A DNA stretch of 35,359 nucleotides, taken from positions 1-35,359 of the IMG/VR virus record IMGVR_UViG_3300043778_000176. One strand, 5' to 3'. A program made the position numbers and the translations under genes. This stretch comes from a virus. Below the pieces are notes generated by a model. The model was not told where the DNA came from, ran no database searches, and worked only from the letters and a program-made list of their open reading frames with translations. Within the stretch, counting starts at the first letter, position 1. Each line of letters begins with the position of its first letter. Of this stretch, positions 6,177 to 13,644 are shown piece by piece.

Positions 6177-6503
6177 ATGAAAGCCGCCATTGAAAGTGAT
6201 GTGATCGTTGCGGACCCGCCGTGTCAGTCGTATTCGGCGCCGCGCTGCCTGAGACGATTCAGCGTTCCGAATTTCGTCAGTTGGTCGATCAACCAGGTCG
6301 AGCACATCGAGGTGACAGGGCAGCGCCGACACGACTGCGAGCGTGAGGCTCGCATCTCCCAGCTCGGCGTCTTACTGGAGTCGCCAGTCGCTACGCCGCT
6401 ATGGCGGCGCGTGTGCAAGCACGCGATGTACGGCGAGATCCGTGCACGTAGCGCCGATCAAAGACTCGTCATGGAACTGGCGATCCAGGAGTCCATGCGA
6501 TGA
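6177..6503 (+). CDS. Small hypothetical early protein (108 aa)
   Basis: ATG 6177 has AAGGA at 6164-6168; an in-frame ATG at 6168 also exists. The stop overlaps the start of the initiator gene (ATGA at 6500), so the two are translationally coupled and this is the first gene of the replication operon. The middle segment (SVPNFVSWSINQVEHIEVTGQRRHDCEREARISQLGVLL...) is helical and charged. There is no recognisable domain. By position it could be a lambda CII- or replication-accessory-like protein, but the sequence itself does not show an HTH clearly enough to claim that. Confidence 0.6.
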   Translation: MKAAIESDVIVADPPCQSYSAPRCLRRFSVPNFVSWSINQVEHIEVTGQRRHDCEREARISQLGVLLESPVATPLWRRVCKHAMYGEIRARSADQRLVMELAIQESMR

Positions 6504-7378
6504 GCTTCCAAGCGATGACATGGGCTGTCGAGCAGGATCTGCCGGCACTGCAGAAGCTCGTTTTGCTGATGCTGGCGAACTGTACCAACTCGCACACCGG
6601 GCGCTGCGATCCCTCGCATGAACGGCTGGCCAAAGAATGCGGCATGAGCCGTGATTCCGTGCGGCGGGCGATCGCCGAGTTGGAAAGACGAGGTTTGATC
6701 GAGATCCAGAGGCAGCTCCAGAACGGCGTAAATCTCCCGAACCAGTACGTCCTGAGGGTGGGGGCATCCGTGGGGGTAGTAGGTGCTGAGAGCACCGACG
6801 GGTATGTGCTGTCAGCATCTACGGTAGGTGCTGACAGCACCTGGGGTAGGTGCTCACAGCAGGGAGGGGTAGGTGCTGACAGCACCACAAAACAGGAAGT
6901 TAAACCAGGAAGTAAACCTAAAACCCTTTCGGCTGACGCCGATGTGCGTGCAGGCAAAGATTTGCAATCGGGCAACGATCCGAAATTCGAGGAAGCGTGG
7001 GGGCAGTATCCGAAGCGTGAAGGCTCGAATTCGAAGCAGGCTGCGCAGCGGGCGTGGAGCGCTCGAATCCGCGAAGGCATCGATCCCGAGGTGCTGGTTG
7101 CGGCAGTGGCCGCCTACGCGGTGGCGATGAAAGTTGCAGGCAACATCGGCACGCCGTACGTCAAGCAGGCGTCGACGTTCTTCGGCAGCGATCGGCATTT
7201 CGAGGAATACGCCAAGCCGAGCGCCTCGAGGAGCGATCTTTTCGATGGCCCGGGCCGGGAGATGCCGTGGTGGAAGGCTGCGGGATTCGCGTACCAGTGG
7301 CAGGCGACCAATGCGGGCTGTAGCGAGCGATCGTCGTACCTTTGGGCGGATGGCGTTCGTCGGGAGCTGCGAGCATGA
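6500..7378 (+). CDS. Phage replication initiator, winged-helix, O-like
   Basis: This is 292 aa. Residues 15-75 form a typical HTH_36-type winged helix: LQKLVLLMLANCTN, then HTGRCDPSHERLAKECGMSRDSVRRAIAELERRGLIEI, as in lambda O and plasmid-type initiators. Residues 93-130 are translated iterons (GAEST, GADST) and form a linker. The C-terminal half begins with FEEAWGQYPKREGSNSKQAAQRAWSARI, the usual C-terminal domain of phage replication proteins of this class, which is thought to contact the helicase or loader. The protein should bind the iterons within its own gene and start replication. It is coupled by 4-base overlaps to the genes before and after it. The final 45 residues (WWKAAGFAYQ...) are unassigned. 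Confidence 0.8.
   Translation: MSFQAMTWAVEQDLPALQKLVLLMLANCTNSHTGRCDPSHERLAKECGMSRDSVRRAIAELERRGLIEIQRQLQNGVNLPNQYVLRVGASVGVVGAESTDGYVLSASTVGADSTWGRCSQQGGVGADSTTKQEVKPGSKPKTLSADADVRAGKDLQSGNDPKFEEAWGQYPKREGSNSKQAAQRAWSARIREGIDPEVLVAAVAAYAVAMKVAGNIGTPYVKQASTFFGSDRHFEEYAKPSASRSDLFDGPGREMPWWKAAGFAYQWQATNAGCSERSSYLWADGVRRELRA
6781..6930 (+). other. Putative origin of replication: five palindromic iterons and AT-rich tract
   Basis: Five copies of a 15-base palindrome, consensus GGTGCTGACAGCACC, lie at 6782-6796, 6805-6819, 6827-6841, 6849-6863 and 6872-6886. Centre spacing is 23, 22, 22 and 23 bases, about two helical turns. Copies 3 and 5 are perfect; copies 1, 2 and 4 have one to five changes. 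Because the spacing is not a multiple of three, copies 2 and 4 are read in other codon frames, so selection acts on the DNA. The following 6887-6930 is A-rich (ACAAAACAGGAAGTTAAACC...), a likely unwinding element. The plan is that of lambda ori inside gene O. Confidence 0.8.
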
Positions 7379-9213
7379 ACGCCCGAGAACTCGTCGAACG
7401 GATGGCGGAAAACTCGCAGGCCATCGCCGAGCACCTCTTGCCGAATGGCCGAAAGGCGGGCAAGGAATGGAAAACCGGCAGCACGGCTGGCGAGAAGGGG
7501 CAGAGCCTGTCGGTGTGCCTGGCCGGCGCGAAGCGGGGCGTTTGGAAGGACTTCGCCAGCGGAGAGGCAGGAGATCTTCTGGACCTTTGGCGCGCCTGCC
7601 GATCGTTGTCGGTGGCCGACGCCATGCGCGAGGCGAAGCAGTTCCTCGGCATCAGGGACGACATGCCGAAGCGGCAGGCACCGGCATATCAGCGTCCGGT
7701 GCGGCCGAAGGCTACTCGCCCGACAAGCCTGTTGGACGAGTGGTTCGGTAGCCGGGGAATCACGAATGAAACCGTCAAGGCATTCCAGATCGCCGAACAG
7801 ACGCACGGCTCGAAGACGCACATCGTCTTCCCGTATCTCCGCGGTGGTGAACTGATCAATGCCAAGTACCGGAACATCGCAGACAAGAAGGACATGCGGC
7901 AAGAGGCCGGCGCCGAGCCGTGCCTGTTCGGCTGGAACCTGATCGACCCGGCGGCGCGTGTCGTTACTATCGCAGAGGGCGAGATCGACGCCATGACGCT
8001 GCACCAGATCGGAATCCCAGCTCTGTCGGTGAACGCCGGCGCTGGTAATCACCAGTGGATCGATAGCGACTGGGAACGGCTCGAACGTTTCAGTGAGATC
8101 TTGCTCTGCTACGACAACGACGAGGCCGGCCGGAAAGGCGCGCAGGAGGTCGCAAACCGACTCGGTATCGAACGTTGCCGAGTCGTGTTCTTCGATGAAT
8201 CAAAGGATGCCAATGAATACCTGTTGTCGGGTGCTACGGCCGCGGATTTCCGTCGTTGTTGCGATCAGGCAGCGGGCTTCGACCCGGATGAGCTCAAGTC
8301 GATCGAGCGCTTCTGGTCGAATGTCAAATCGATGTTCTATCCGGCACACGAGGACGCGAACTGGCCGTATCTGTCGTTCTGTGGCCGCAATGAACTCTGG
8401 TTCGAATTCCGCCCGGGCGAGGTCACGGTCTGGACGGGTATCAACGGACATGGGAAGTCATTGCTGCTCGGCCAAGTGCTGCTCGGTCTGATGTGCCAAG
8501 GGGAACGCGCGTGTGTTTTTTCGGGCGAGATGAAACCGGAGATGCAGGGCAAGCGTATCGCCAAGCAACTGGGCGGTCTCGACCGTCCTACCCCGGAATA
8601 CCTCGACCATATGGGTACATGGTTGCACGATCGGATGTGGGTCTTCGATCTCGTCGGCGTTGCTGCGATCGAACGCTTGGTGACCGTCTTCACCTACGGC
8701 TTCAAGCGCTATGGGATCCGCCATTTCGTGATCGACAGCCTGATGATGACCGACGTCCCCGAAGACGGTCCGGGCGCCATGACGGCTCAGAAGGAAGCGA
8801 TGCGGATACTTGCCAACTTCGCTCGTCAGTACAACGTTCATGTTCATCTCGTCGCCCATCCCCGCAAAGGCCAGGACGAAAAGCGCATCCCGGGAAAGAT
8901 GGACGTCGGCGGCAGCGGGAAGATCACTGACGCCGCAGACAACGTGTTTTCTGTCTGGTCGGCGCAAAAGGACCAGGACGACGAGAGTGTCGACGAGCCG
9001 GACGCGTTTCTGACGCTGCTGAAAGCTCGGAACGGCGAAACGCAACGCAGGTCGCTCGCGCTGTTCTTCAACCGAGAGTGCATGCAGTTCGGGCCGAGCG
9101 AGAGTCGCCGTCCCTACACCTATCTACCCTACAGCCGCAACGCCGAAACCATCGCAGATCTCACCGGCAGGAGCCGAAGCCATGACCCAGATGACCGAAC
9201 CGTCGACCTTTAA
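7375..9213 (+). CDS. Phage primase-helicase (TOPRIM plus DnaB-like RecA domain)
   Basis: This is 612 aa, starting at ATG 7375 in a 4-base overlap with the initiator. The TOPRIM primase domain spans about residues 195-285, with EGE at 201-203 and DND at 247-249. The hexameric helicase domain of DnaB/T7 gp4 type spans about 345-580, with Walker A GINGHGKS at 355-362, Walker B HFVIDSL (Asp 454) and the HLVAHPRK motif at 491-498. The N-terminal 90 residues resemble the primase N-terminus seen in Twinkle-like proteins but carry only one Cys, so the zinc ribbon of T7 gp4 is absent. It should unwind DNA at the fork and may prime the lagging strand. A zinc motif is encoded by the next gene. Confidence 0.9.
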   Translation: MNARELVERMAENSQAIAEHLLPNGRKAGKEWKTGSTAGEKGQSLSVCLAGAKRGVWKDFASGEAGDLLDLWRACRSLSVADAMREAKQFLGIRDDMPKRQAPAYQRPVRPKATRPTSLLDEWFGSRGITNETVKAFQIAEQTHGSKTHIVFPYLRGGELINAKYRNIADKKDMRQEAGAEPCLFGWNLIDPAARVVTIAEGEIDAMTLHQIGIPALSVNAGAGNHQWIDSDWERLERFSEILLCYDNDEAGRKGAQEVANRLGIERCRVVFFDESKDANEYLLSGATAADFRRCCDQAAGFDPDELKSIERFWSNVKSMFYPAHEDANWPYLSFCGRNELWFEFRPGEVTVWTGINGHGKSLLLGQVLLGLMCQGERACVFSGEMKPEMQGKRIAKQLGGLDRPTPEYLDHMGTWLHDRMWVFDLVGVAAIERLVTVFTYGFKRYGIRHFVIDSLMMTDVPEDGPGAMTAQKEAMRILANFARQYNVHVHLVAHPRKGQDEKRIPGKMDVGGSGKITDAADNVFSVWSAQKDQDDESVDEPDAFLTLLKARNGETQRRSLALFFNRECMQFGPSESRRPYTYLPYSRNAETIADLTGRSRSHDPDDRTVDL

Positions 9214-9736
9214 GCGCCCGGAATGGTCTCTTGGGGCGCTTACGCAGCATTGGGTCGAGGCGCTTTTTTCGAAGATGGCGCCCTTCTACGGTTCCCGATT
9301 CGCCTCCATGTGGACGGGCGTGAGCGTCGGAGAGGTGCAAAAGGCGTCGGGGCTCGAGCTCGCCAAGCAGTTCGCGGTCGAGCCGGCGCAGCAGGGCGAC
9401 GCACTGTCGCCGCGCCAGCGCGGACCCCGCGTTGTGGCGCCGGATGCGGTGGCCGACTGTCTGCGTGGCGAGGGGCTGGTGCTCGGCGAGGACCGCGAGG
9501 GCGCGCTGCGGATCGCCTGCCCGTGGCAGCACGAGCACACCACGGGCGAGCCGGACGACGGCTCGACGGTCTGGTTCCCGGCCGGCACGAGCGGTTACGA
9601 CCGCGGGCATTTCAAATGCCTGCACGGGCACTGCACTGGGCGCGGCGGCGGCGAGTTCCTCGAGGTGGTTGGCTACGCCAAGACCGCGACTACGCGCAAG
9701 CGCGCGCAAGGTCGCAAACATCGGAGCAAACCATGA
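9182..9736 (+). CDS. Replication-associated zinc-motif protein (184 aa)
   Basis: ATG 9182 has AGGAG at 9169-9173 and overlaps the helicase gene by 32 bases. The N-terminal 65 residues (WSLGALTQHWVEALFSKMAPFYGSRF...) are helical with an aromatic pattern found in phage replication accessory proteins. Residues 111-153 carry CPWQHEHTTG, a strand (STVWFPAG) and FKCLHGHCTGR; C113, H117 or H119, C146, H150 and C151 could bind zinc. The same C-x-x-H...C-H-x-H-C layout occurs in the C-terminal part of larger phage primases, so this may be a detached zinc module working with the primase-helicase. The basic tail (TRKRAQGRKHRSK) would favour DNA binding. Confidence 0.7.
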   Translation: MTQMTEPSTFKRPEWSLGALTQHWVEALFSKMAPFYGSRFASMWTGVSVGEVQKASGLELAKQFAVEPAQQGDALSPRQRGPRVVAPDAVADCLRGEGLVLGEDREGALRIACPWQHEHTTGEPDDGSTVWFPAGTSGYDRGHFKCLHGHCTGRGGGEFLEVVGYAKTATTRKRAQGRKHRSKP

Positions 9737-10269
9737 CTGAAAACCAAACCCAGCAACCGCAGAGCATCGTCGGCGAGATCGTCGAAGGGCTGCACAACCT
9801 CGAGCAGAAGGTCGATCACCTGATCCATCCGACGGATGCGGTGCCCAGCAGCACCGAGCCCGCATGGGAACCGAATGCCACGCAACTGGCGGCGATCGCG
9901 ATGGGTACGAATACGCAAACAACGCAGGAGGCTGGCAGCGCCGTGCTGGGAGAGCCGACGGCAACTGGTGCCACGGACGCGGGCGCCGCATCGGCGGACT
10001 CGTCCTCTGTCGCCGCCGTGGCTACGCCGTCTGATGCTTTGGCAGTGGGAACGCCCACGCCGCCGGCGTCAAGCGACGCGAACGCCGCGTCGCCCGCGTC
10101 GCCGACGGACGATGTCGCTGCTCACGCGCCGCTGATCCCTTCCCTGACCGCTATGGCGGCCGAGATCCGCACGCGCCTGCGCAACATCAAGTCCGTCCTG
10201 CACGGCACCGAGGACTCGGTCGCCGCGGTGATTCAGGCCGAGCTCGCAGCCATCGAGCGCGCGCTTTAA
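9733..10269 (+). CDS. Hypothetical protein with Ala/Ser/Thr/Pro-rich linker (178 aa)
   Basis: It starts at ATG 9733 in a 4-base overlap with the previous stop. The frame is open much further upstream because of GC bias, but that part overlaps the zinc-motif gene and is not used. The order is: a short helix (IVGEIVEGLHNLEQKVDHLIHP), about 100 residues of low-complexity Ala, Ser, Thr and Pro, then a C-terminal helix pair (LTAMAAEIRTRLRNIKSVLHG...VIQAELAAIERAL). Two interaction helices joined by a flexible tether are suggested. No family is recognised; its place in the replication operon is the only clue to its role. Confidence 0.65.
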   Translation: MTENQTQQPQSIVGEIVEGLHNLEQKVDHLIHPTDAVPSSTEPAWEPNATQLAAIAMGTNTQTTQEAGSAVLGEPTATGATDAGAASADSSSVAAVATPSDALAVGTPTPPASSDANAASPASPTDDVAAHAPLIPSLTAMAAEIRTRLRNIKSVLHGTEDSVAAVIQAELAAIERAL

Positions 10270-10283
10270 GAGGGGGACTGAGC

Positions 10284-10658
10284 ATGGATCGCATCGACGA
10301 AGTGCTGTTGACGTGGTACGCCTGGACGAACGACTACACGCCAAAGCTCGGGTACGGGTCATGCGATCCAGCCTGCCGCAGTTTTCGCTCGACCCGGCAG
10401 TGGATGACGCTCGACGAGCTAGGCGACGAGGTCGACGCTACGATGCGCGCGTTAATTGGCGCCGCCGTCGAGCCCCTCGTCGGCGAGCTCGGCCTGCGCG
10501 AGCGCGTCGCCGTGAACGTGGCAATGCGTAACCAGCAGGCGGGCGCCATCGTCTGGCGCAACCCCCGCTGGCCAGAGACGCAGGAAGAGGACTACAATCG
10601 CGCGAAGACGCAGATCGAGCCGAAGCTGCGCGCCGCGGGGCTACTGGATAACCCATGA
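10284..10658 (+). CDS. Conserved phage protein in the late-regulator position (124 aa)
   Basis: ATG 10284 has an AGAGGGGG site upstream. The protein opens with DEVLLTWYAWTNDYTPKLGYGSCDPACRSFRSTRQWMTLDELGDEVD and ends with a helical segment (EEDYNRAKTQIEPKLRAAG). The two Cys in CDPAC are separated by three residues. It is the last gene of the early operon and precedes two tandem terminators and the packaging genes, which is where antiterminator Q sits in lambdoid phages; it could therefore be the late regulator. That is inferred from position only, and no Q-family motif is evident. Confidence 0.65.
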   Translation: MDRIDEVLLTWYAWTNDYTPKLGYGSCDPACRSFRSTRQWMTLDELGDEVDATMRALIGAAVEPLVGELGLRERVAVNVAMRNQQAGAIVWRNPRWPETQEEDYNRAKTQIEPKLRAAGLLDNP

Positions 10659-11038
10659 AGCGACTTGTCTTGCTGCTGACCGCCTGCTTGGCGGGATGCG
10701 CGACCTACCAACTCGACCTGATGCCGCGCGGAGCCGGCGCCATGGCGCACGGCGAAGCCCATCAGATCGACAAGTCGGTGGCCATCACGATCGGCAGTGA
10801 GACGTATCACGGTCGCTACGCTTACGTGCAGGGCGGCGCTTATTCGCTCGCCACGATGGGTGGCACCACGACGACAGCATTGGGCGTGAGCGCGGTCGGC
10901 AATGGCAACATGCTTGCGTCGGCAGCCGACGGCCACAACCTGCGTTGCGTGTTTTCGTTCAGTGGCTGGTCGCAGCAAGGTGCGGGCGAGTGCCTCACCG
11001 ACGGCGGGCAGCTTTACGACCTGCAGATTTCTCGCTAA
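10655..11038 (+). CDS. Predicted lipoprotein (127 aa)
   Basis: This overlaps the previous gene by four bases (ATGA). A clear type II signal peptide begins the protein: MKRLVLLLTACLAGC with lipobox LAGC and acylated Cys at residue 15. The mature part has Gly/Ser-rich beta-like strands (AITIGSETYHGRYAYVQGGAYS, then RCVFSFSGWSQQGAGECLTDGGQLYDLQI). The two downstream Cys may form a disulfide. A phage-coded surface lipoprotein at this place could act in superinfection exclusion or host-surface change; neither is shown. It is not an Rz1-like outer spanin, being long, without a Pro-rich region and far from the lysis genes. Confidence 0.8.
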   Translation: MKRLVLLLTACLAGCATYQLDLMPRGAGAMAHGEAHQIDKSVAITIGSETYHGRYAYVQGGAYSLATMGGTTTTALGVSAVGNGNMLASAADGHNLRCVFSFSGWSQQGAGECLTDGGQLYDLQISR

Positions 11039-11040
11039 CC

Positions 11041-11103
11041 ATGCTCCATACGATCGCCATCATCCTGTTCGTCGCTCTGGTGACATACGCCTTAGTTGAC
11101 TGA
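11041..11103 (+). CDS. Possible 20-aa hydrophobic peptide
   Basis: ATG 11041 to TGA 11101-11103 encodes a single hydrophobic helix (IAIILFVALVTYALV) two bases after the lipoprotein stop. There is no ribosome-binding site, so translation would depend on coupling to the upstream gene. Small membrane peptides are common in phages, but a 20-codon frame can occur by chance. Confidence 0.22.
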   Translation: MLHTIAIILFVALVTYALVD

Positions 11104-11160
11104 CCTCTGTTTTTCTGTTTGAATGCACTTCGTGGGGCAAGTTGCGCCCTGACGAAACGT

Positions 11161-11185
11161 AAAGCCCGCCTAGTGCGGGCTTTTT
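11161..11185 (+). terminator. Rho-independent terminator
   Basis: AAAGCCCGC (11161-11169) pairs with GCGGGCTTT (11175-11183) around a 5-base loop, followed by T to 11185. It is a strong 9-bp hairpin ending the early operon or acting as the late-operon antitermination target. Confidence 0.8.
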
Positions 11186-11218
11186 GCATTTCTCCGCCCG
11201 CTGATGAGAGCGACGTTT

Positions 11219-11250
11219 GGCCCGGTTCCGCTCGGGCCTTTTCTTTTTCT
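11219..11250 (+). terminator. Second, tandem rho-independent terminator
   Basis: GGCCCG (11219-11224) pairs with CGGGCC (11233-11238), followed by TTTTCTTTTTCT. With the hairpin 40 bases upstream it forms a tandem pair just before the late genes, as expected where a Q-type antiterminator controls read-through. Confidence 0.75.
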
Positions 11251-11261
11251 GGAGCCGGTTC

Positions 11262-11459
11262 GTGGCCAAGCTCAGCACGTTGGCGCGCAAGCGCCTGTCA
11301 CCGAAGGACTTCGCGGATCCTAAGGACCGCAATTTTCCGCTCGAGGACAAGGCGCACATCCGCGCGGCGGAATCGTACGAGCGCTACGCCACGTCAGGTG
11401 AACGCAAGAAGATCGCCGCGGCCGCGCGCCGCGCCTTCAGCAAGAAGGGCGCACGATGA
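11262..11459 (+). CDS. Small basic phage protein (65 aa)
   Basis: GTG 11262 is preceded by TGGAG at 11250-11254; the longer frame from 11217 would start inside the terminator. The sequence is VAKLSTLARKRLSPKDFADPKDRNFPLEDKAHIRAAESYERYATSGERKKIAAAARRAFSKKG in short segments: a basic N-terminus, a FADPKDRNFPLEDKAHIRAA core, and a basic C-terminal helix. The phrase FALPxxRxYPIxDxxHAxxA occurs widely in phage and Gram-positive head-region proteins (DUF6582-like), so it is a real conserved module though of unknown function. It overlaps the co-chaperonin gene by four bases. Confidence 0.75.
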   Translation: MAKLSTLARKRLSPKDFADPKDRNFPLEDKAHIRAAESYERYATSGERKKIAAAARRAFSKKGAR

Positions 11460-11758
11460 TCCAGCCGACGGACGATCGCATCGTCGTACTGCCGGACGAG
11501 CTGCGCGACGACGTCACGAGCGCGGGCATCGTGGTTGCGGTGCGTCAGAACATCGAAAGCCAGCGTCACCTGGGCGGCACCGGCACCATCGTGGCCGTAG
11601 GCCCCGGCAAGCGCGGCCGTGATGGCCTGCGTATGCCGCTCGTCGTCGAGCCGAGCCAGCGCATCGTGTTCGGCGAGTTCCAGCACCGCGAATACCACGA
11701 GGACGGTAAGTGCTACTTGATCATGCAGGAAGCCGACGTGTGCGGGGTCATCGAGTGA
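11456..11758 (+). CDS. GroES-like co-chaperonin (Cpn10)
   Basis: This is 100 aa, coupled by ATGA overlap to the gene before and GTGA overlap to the gene after. The whole Cpn10 fold is visible in order: N-terminal strand IQPTDDRIVVLPDE, mobile loop SAGIVVAVRQNIESQ with the GIVV tripeptide corresponding to GIVL of GroES that docks on GroEL, GTIVAVGPGKRGRDG, IVFGEF in the position of IVFNDG, and the C-terminal YLIMQEADVCGVIE matching VLIMSESDILAIVE. It should form a heptameric lid on host GroEL. T4 gp31 and RB49 CocO are known phage co-chaperonins needed for coat folding, and P22 coat folding also uses GroEL/ES, so a role in coat folding is likely. Confidence 0.88.
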   Translation: MIQPTDDRIVVLPDELRDDVTSAGIVVAVRQNIESQRHLGGTGTIVAVGPGKRGRDGLRMPLVVEPSQRIVFGEFQHREYHEDGKCYLIMQEADVCGVIE

Positions 11759-11946
11759 AACCGGAAGCCACGCACGTGATCTGCTGCCCGACGAGTCCGA
11801 ACGACGGGAAGCACGTGCGTATCGTTTCCGAGCACGGCTACAACCCGCGCACTGATGCGTACGAGCAAGGGTTCGTCGAGGTCGAGCTGCTCGACACGGG
11901 TATCGTCGGCTCGATCGACCGGCGATTCCTGACGGCGGTGCAGTGA
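11755..11946 (+). CDS. Small hypothetical protein (63 aa)
   Basis: GTG 11755 overlaps the stop of the co-chaperonin gene (GTGA). The product has a beta-rich pattern: THVICCPTSPNDGKHVRIVSEHGYNP, then GFVEVELLDTGIVGSIDRRFL. It is a small single-domain protein with a CC pair near the N-terminus and no known motif. It ends one base into the small terminase gene. Packaging-adjacent position suggests a head-assembly accessory role, but nothing in the sequence confirms it. Confidence 0.65.
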   Translation: MKPEATHVICCPTSPNDGKHVRIVSEHGYNPRTDAYEQGFVEVELLDTGIVGSIDRRFLTAVQ

Positions 11947-12404
11947 TGCGCATCGAGTTCTCGCCCGAGATCTTCGATCGCATTTGCGACGAGATTGCGA
12001 CAGGCAAGAGCCTGCTCGAAGTGTGCCGACAACCGGGCACGCCGAACCGCCGGACTTTCGAGCGTTGGTGCGAGCGCGATCCTGCATTGAAAGCGAGATA
12101 CGACGATGCATGCCGCGCGCGCGAAGATGTGATCTTCGAGGAAATCCTCGAAATCGCGGATGACACGACGCACGACACGACCGTCACCGACCACGGCGAA
12201 CAGCCGAATAGCGAGTGGATCTCGCGCTCGCGTCTGCGCGTCGACGCGCGCAAATGGGTGCTCGCGCGCATGAACCGCAAGAAGTACGGCGACAAGGTCG
12301 ATTCCGAAATAGATGTGAAGGGCGAGATCAAGACGATCACGCGTCGTATCGTCGACCAGAAGCGGGATGACGAAGATCCTGAAAGCGTTGCCGACCTGGT
12401 ATGA
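11946..12404 (+). CDS. Terminase small subunit (gp3 position)
   Basis: This is 152 aa from ATG 11946, in a TGATG overlap; a GTG three bases earlier is also in frame. The N-terminal HTH is clear: FSPEIFDRICDEIATGKSLLEVCRQPGTPNRRTFERWCERDPALKARYDDACRARED. The central and C-terminal parts (NRKKYGDKVDSEIDVKGEIKTITRRIVDQ) match small terminase subunits of proteobacterial phages. It recognises phage DNA and loads it on the large subunit. The length is close to the 162 aa of P22 gp3. It overlaps the large subunit gene by four bases. Confidence 0.85.
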   Translation: MRIEFSPEIFDRICDEIATGKSLLEVCRQPGTPNRRTFERWCERDPALKARYDDACRAREDVIFEEILEIADDTTHDTTVTDHGEQPNSEWISRSRLRVDARKWVLARMNRKKYGDKVDSEIDVKGEIKTITRRIVDQKRDDEDPESVADLV

Positions 12405-13642
12405 CCGCCGACCTGGTGATCGAGACGCCGCGGGTGTTCCTGCCGCTGCTCACGCCCGCTCGCTATAAGGGTGCGCACGGCGGGCGCGGCTCCGGAAAGT
12501 CGCATTTCTTCGGCGAGATGATCATCGAGCGCTCGGTGCTCGAGAAGACGGACATCGTCTGCGTGCGCGAGCGGCAAAAGTCGCTGCAGCAGTCGGTGAA
12601 GAAGCTGCTCGAATCGAAGATTGAGAGCCTGAACGCGGGCTATTACTTCGACGTGCTCGACGCCGTGATCAAGAGTCGCCTCGGCGGCCGGATAATCTTC
12701 GAAGGGATGGCGAATCACACGGCCGAGTCGATCAAGTCGCTGGAAGGCTACGACATCGCGTGGGTCGAGGAAGCGCAGACGCTGTCGCAGAAGTCGCTCG
12801 ACATGCTGCGCCCGACGATCCGCAAGCCGGGCAGCGAGCTCTGGTTCTCGTGGAATCCGCGCCACGCGACCGACCCGGTCGATGCGCTGCTGCGCGACGA
12901 CAACCCGCCGCCCGACGCGGCAGTCGTGCAGGCGAATTACGCCGACAACCCATGGTTTCCGGATGTGCTGCGCGCCGAGATGGAGTATGACCGGGCGCGC
13001 GATCCGGACAAGTATTCGCATATCTGGCTCGGCGCGTACCAGCAGAGCAGCGAAGCCCGTGTGTTCCGCAACTGGCGCATCGAAGAATTCGAGCGGCCGG
13101 CGGGCACGATCTTCCGCCTGGGCGCGGATTGGGGCTTCTCGGTCGATCCGAGCGCGCTGGTGCGCTGCTCGATCGACGGCAATGCGCTGTACGTCGACTA
13201 CGAGGCGTATCAGATCGGCTGCGAGATCGTGAATCTGCCCGAGCTGTTCATGGGCGTGCCAGATGCCGAGAAGTGGCCGATCACAGCCGACTCGGCACGG
13301 CCCGAAACGATCAGCTACATGCGATCGCACGGTTTCCCGCGCATCCAGTCGGCGGTGAAAGGCGCAGGCAGCATCGCCGAAGGTGTCCAGTTTCTGCAGT
13401 CGTTCGACATTATCGTGCACCCGCGCTGCAAGCACCTGATCGACGAACTCACGCTGTACCGCTACAAGAGCGATCCGCTCACGGATCAGGTGCTTCCCAT
13501 TCTTGAGGACAAGGACAACCACGTGATTGATGCGCTTCGCTATGCGTGCGAGGGCGCGCGGCGCGCCGTCAAGCGCGTCGTTGCGGTCCAGCCGGTACAG
13601 CCCGTGATGCCCGCGTTCCCCGGTAGCTGGATGGGGGGCTGA
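12401..13642 (+). CDS. Terminase large subunit (ATPase and nuclease)
   Basis: This is 413 aa of the PBSX-type Terminase_3 family. The ATPase has Walker A GGRGSGKS at residues 27-34 and Walker B DIAWVEEAQ with the acidic pair at 123-124, followed by FSWNPRHATDPVD (coupling motif). The nuclease domain begins at FRLGADWGFSVDPSALV with Asp 243 as first metal ligand, and later ADSARPE and DKDNHVIDALRYA supply the other acidic residues. It pumps DNA into the procapsid and cuts the concatemer. It is shorter than P22 gp2 (499 aa) and of a different terminase subfamily, so the packaging module is mosaic with respect to P22. ATGA overlap with the small subunit. Confidence 0.95.
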   Translation: MTADLVIETPRVFLPLLTPARYKGAHGGRGSGKSHFFGEMIIERSVLEKTDIVCVRERQKSLQQSVKKLLESKIESLNAGYYFDVLDAVIKSRLGGRIIFEGMANHTAESIKSLEGYDIAWVEEAQTLSQKSLDMLRPTIRKPGSELWFSWNPRHATDPVDALLRDDNPPPDAAVVQANYADNPWFPDVLRAEMEYDRARDPDKYSHIWLGAYQQSSEARVFRNWRIEEFERPAGTIFRLGADWGFSVDPSALVRCSIDGNALYVDYEAYQIGCEIVNLPELFMGVPDAEKWPITADSARPETISYMRSHGFPRIQSAVKGAGSIAEGVQFLQSFDIIVHPRCKHLIDELTLYRYKSDPLTDQVLPILEDKDNHVIDALRYACEGARRAVKRVVAVQPVQPVMPAFPGSWMGG

Positions 13643-13644
13643 TC

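Noticed and set aside
10655-11038. Lipoprotein as outer spanin (Rz1)
   Set aside because: Too long, no Pro-rich region, 19 kb from the lysis genes and no inner spanin partner overlaps it.
11041-11103. 20-aa hydrophobic peptide as a certain gene
   Set aside because: Listed only as a weak feature because it lacks a ribosome-binding site and is too short to judge by composition.
11384-13522. A 712-codon open frame on the minus strand
   Set aside because: It lies antisense to the co-chaperonin and both terminase genes. It is explained by GC-rich codon bias, and its protein is Arg/His/Leu-rich without motifs.
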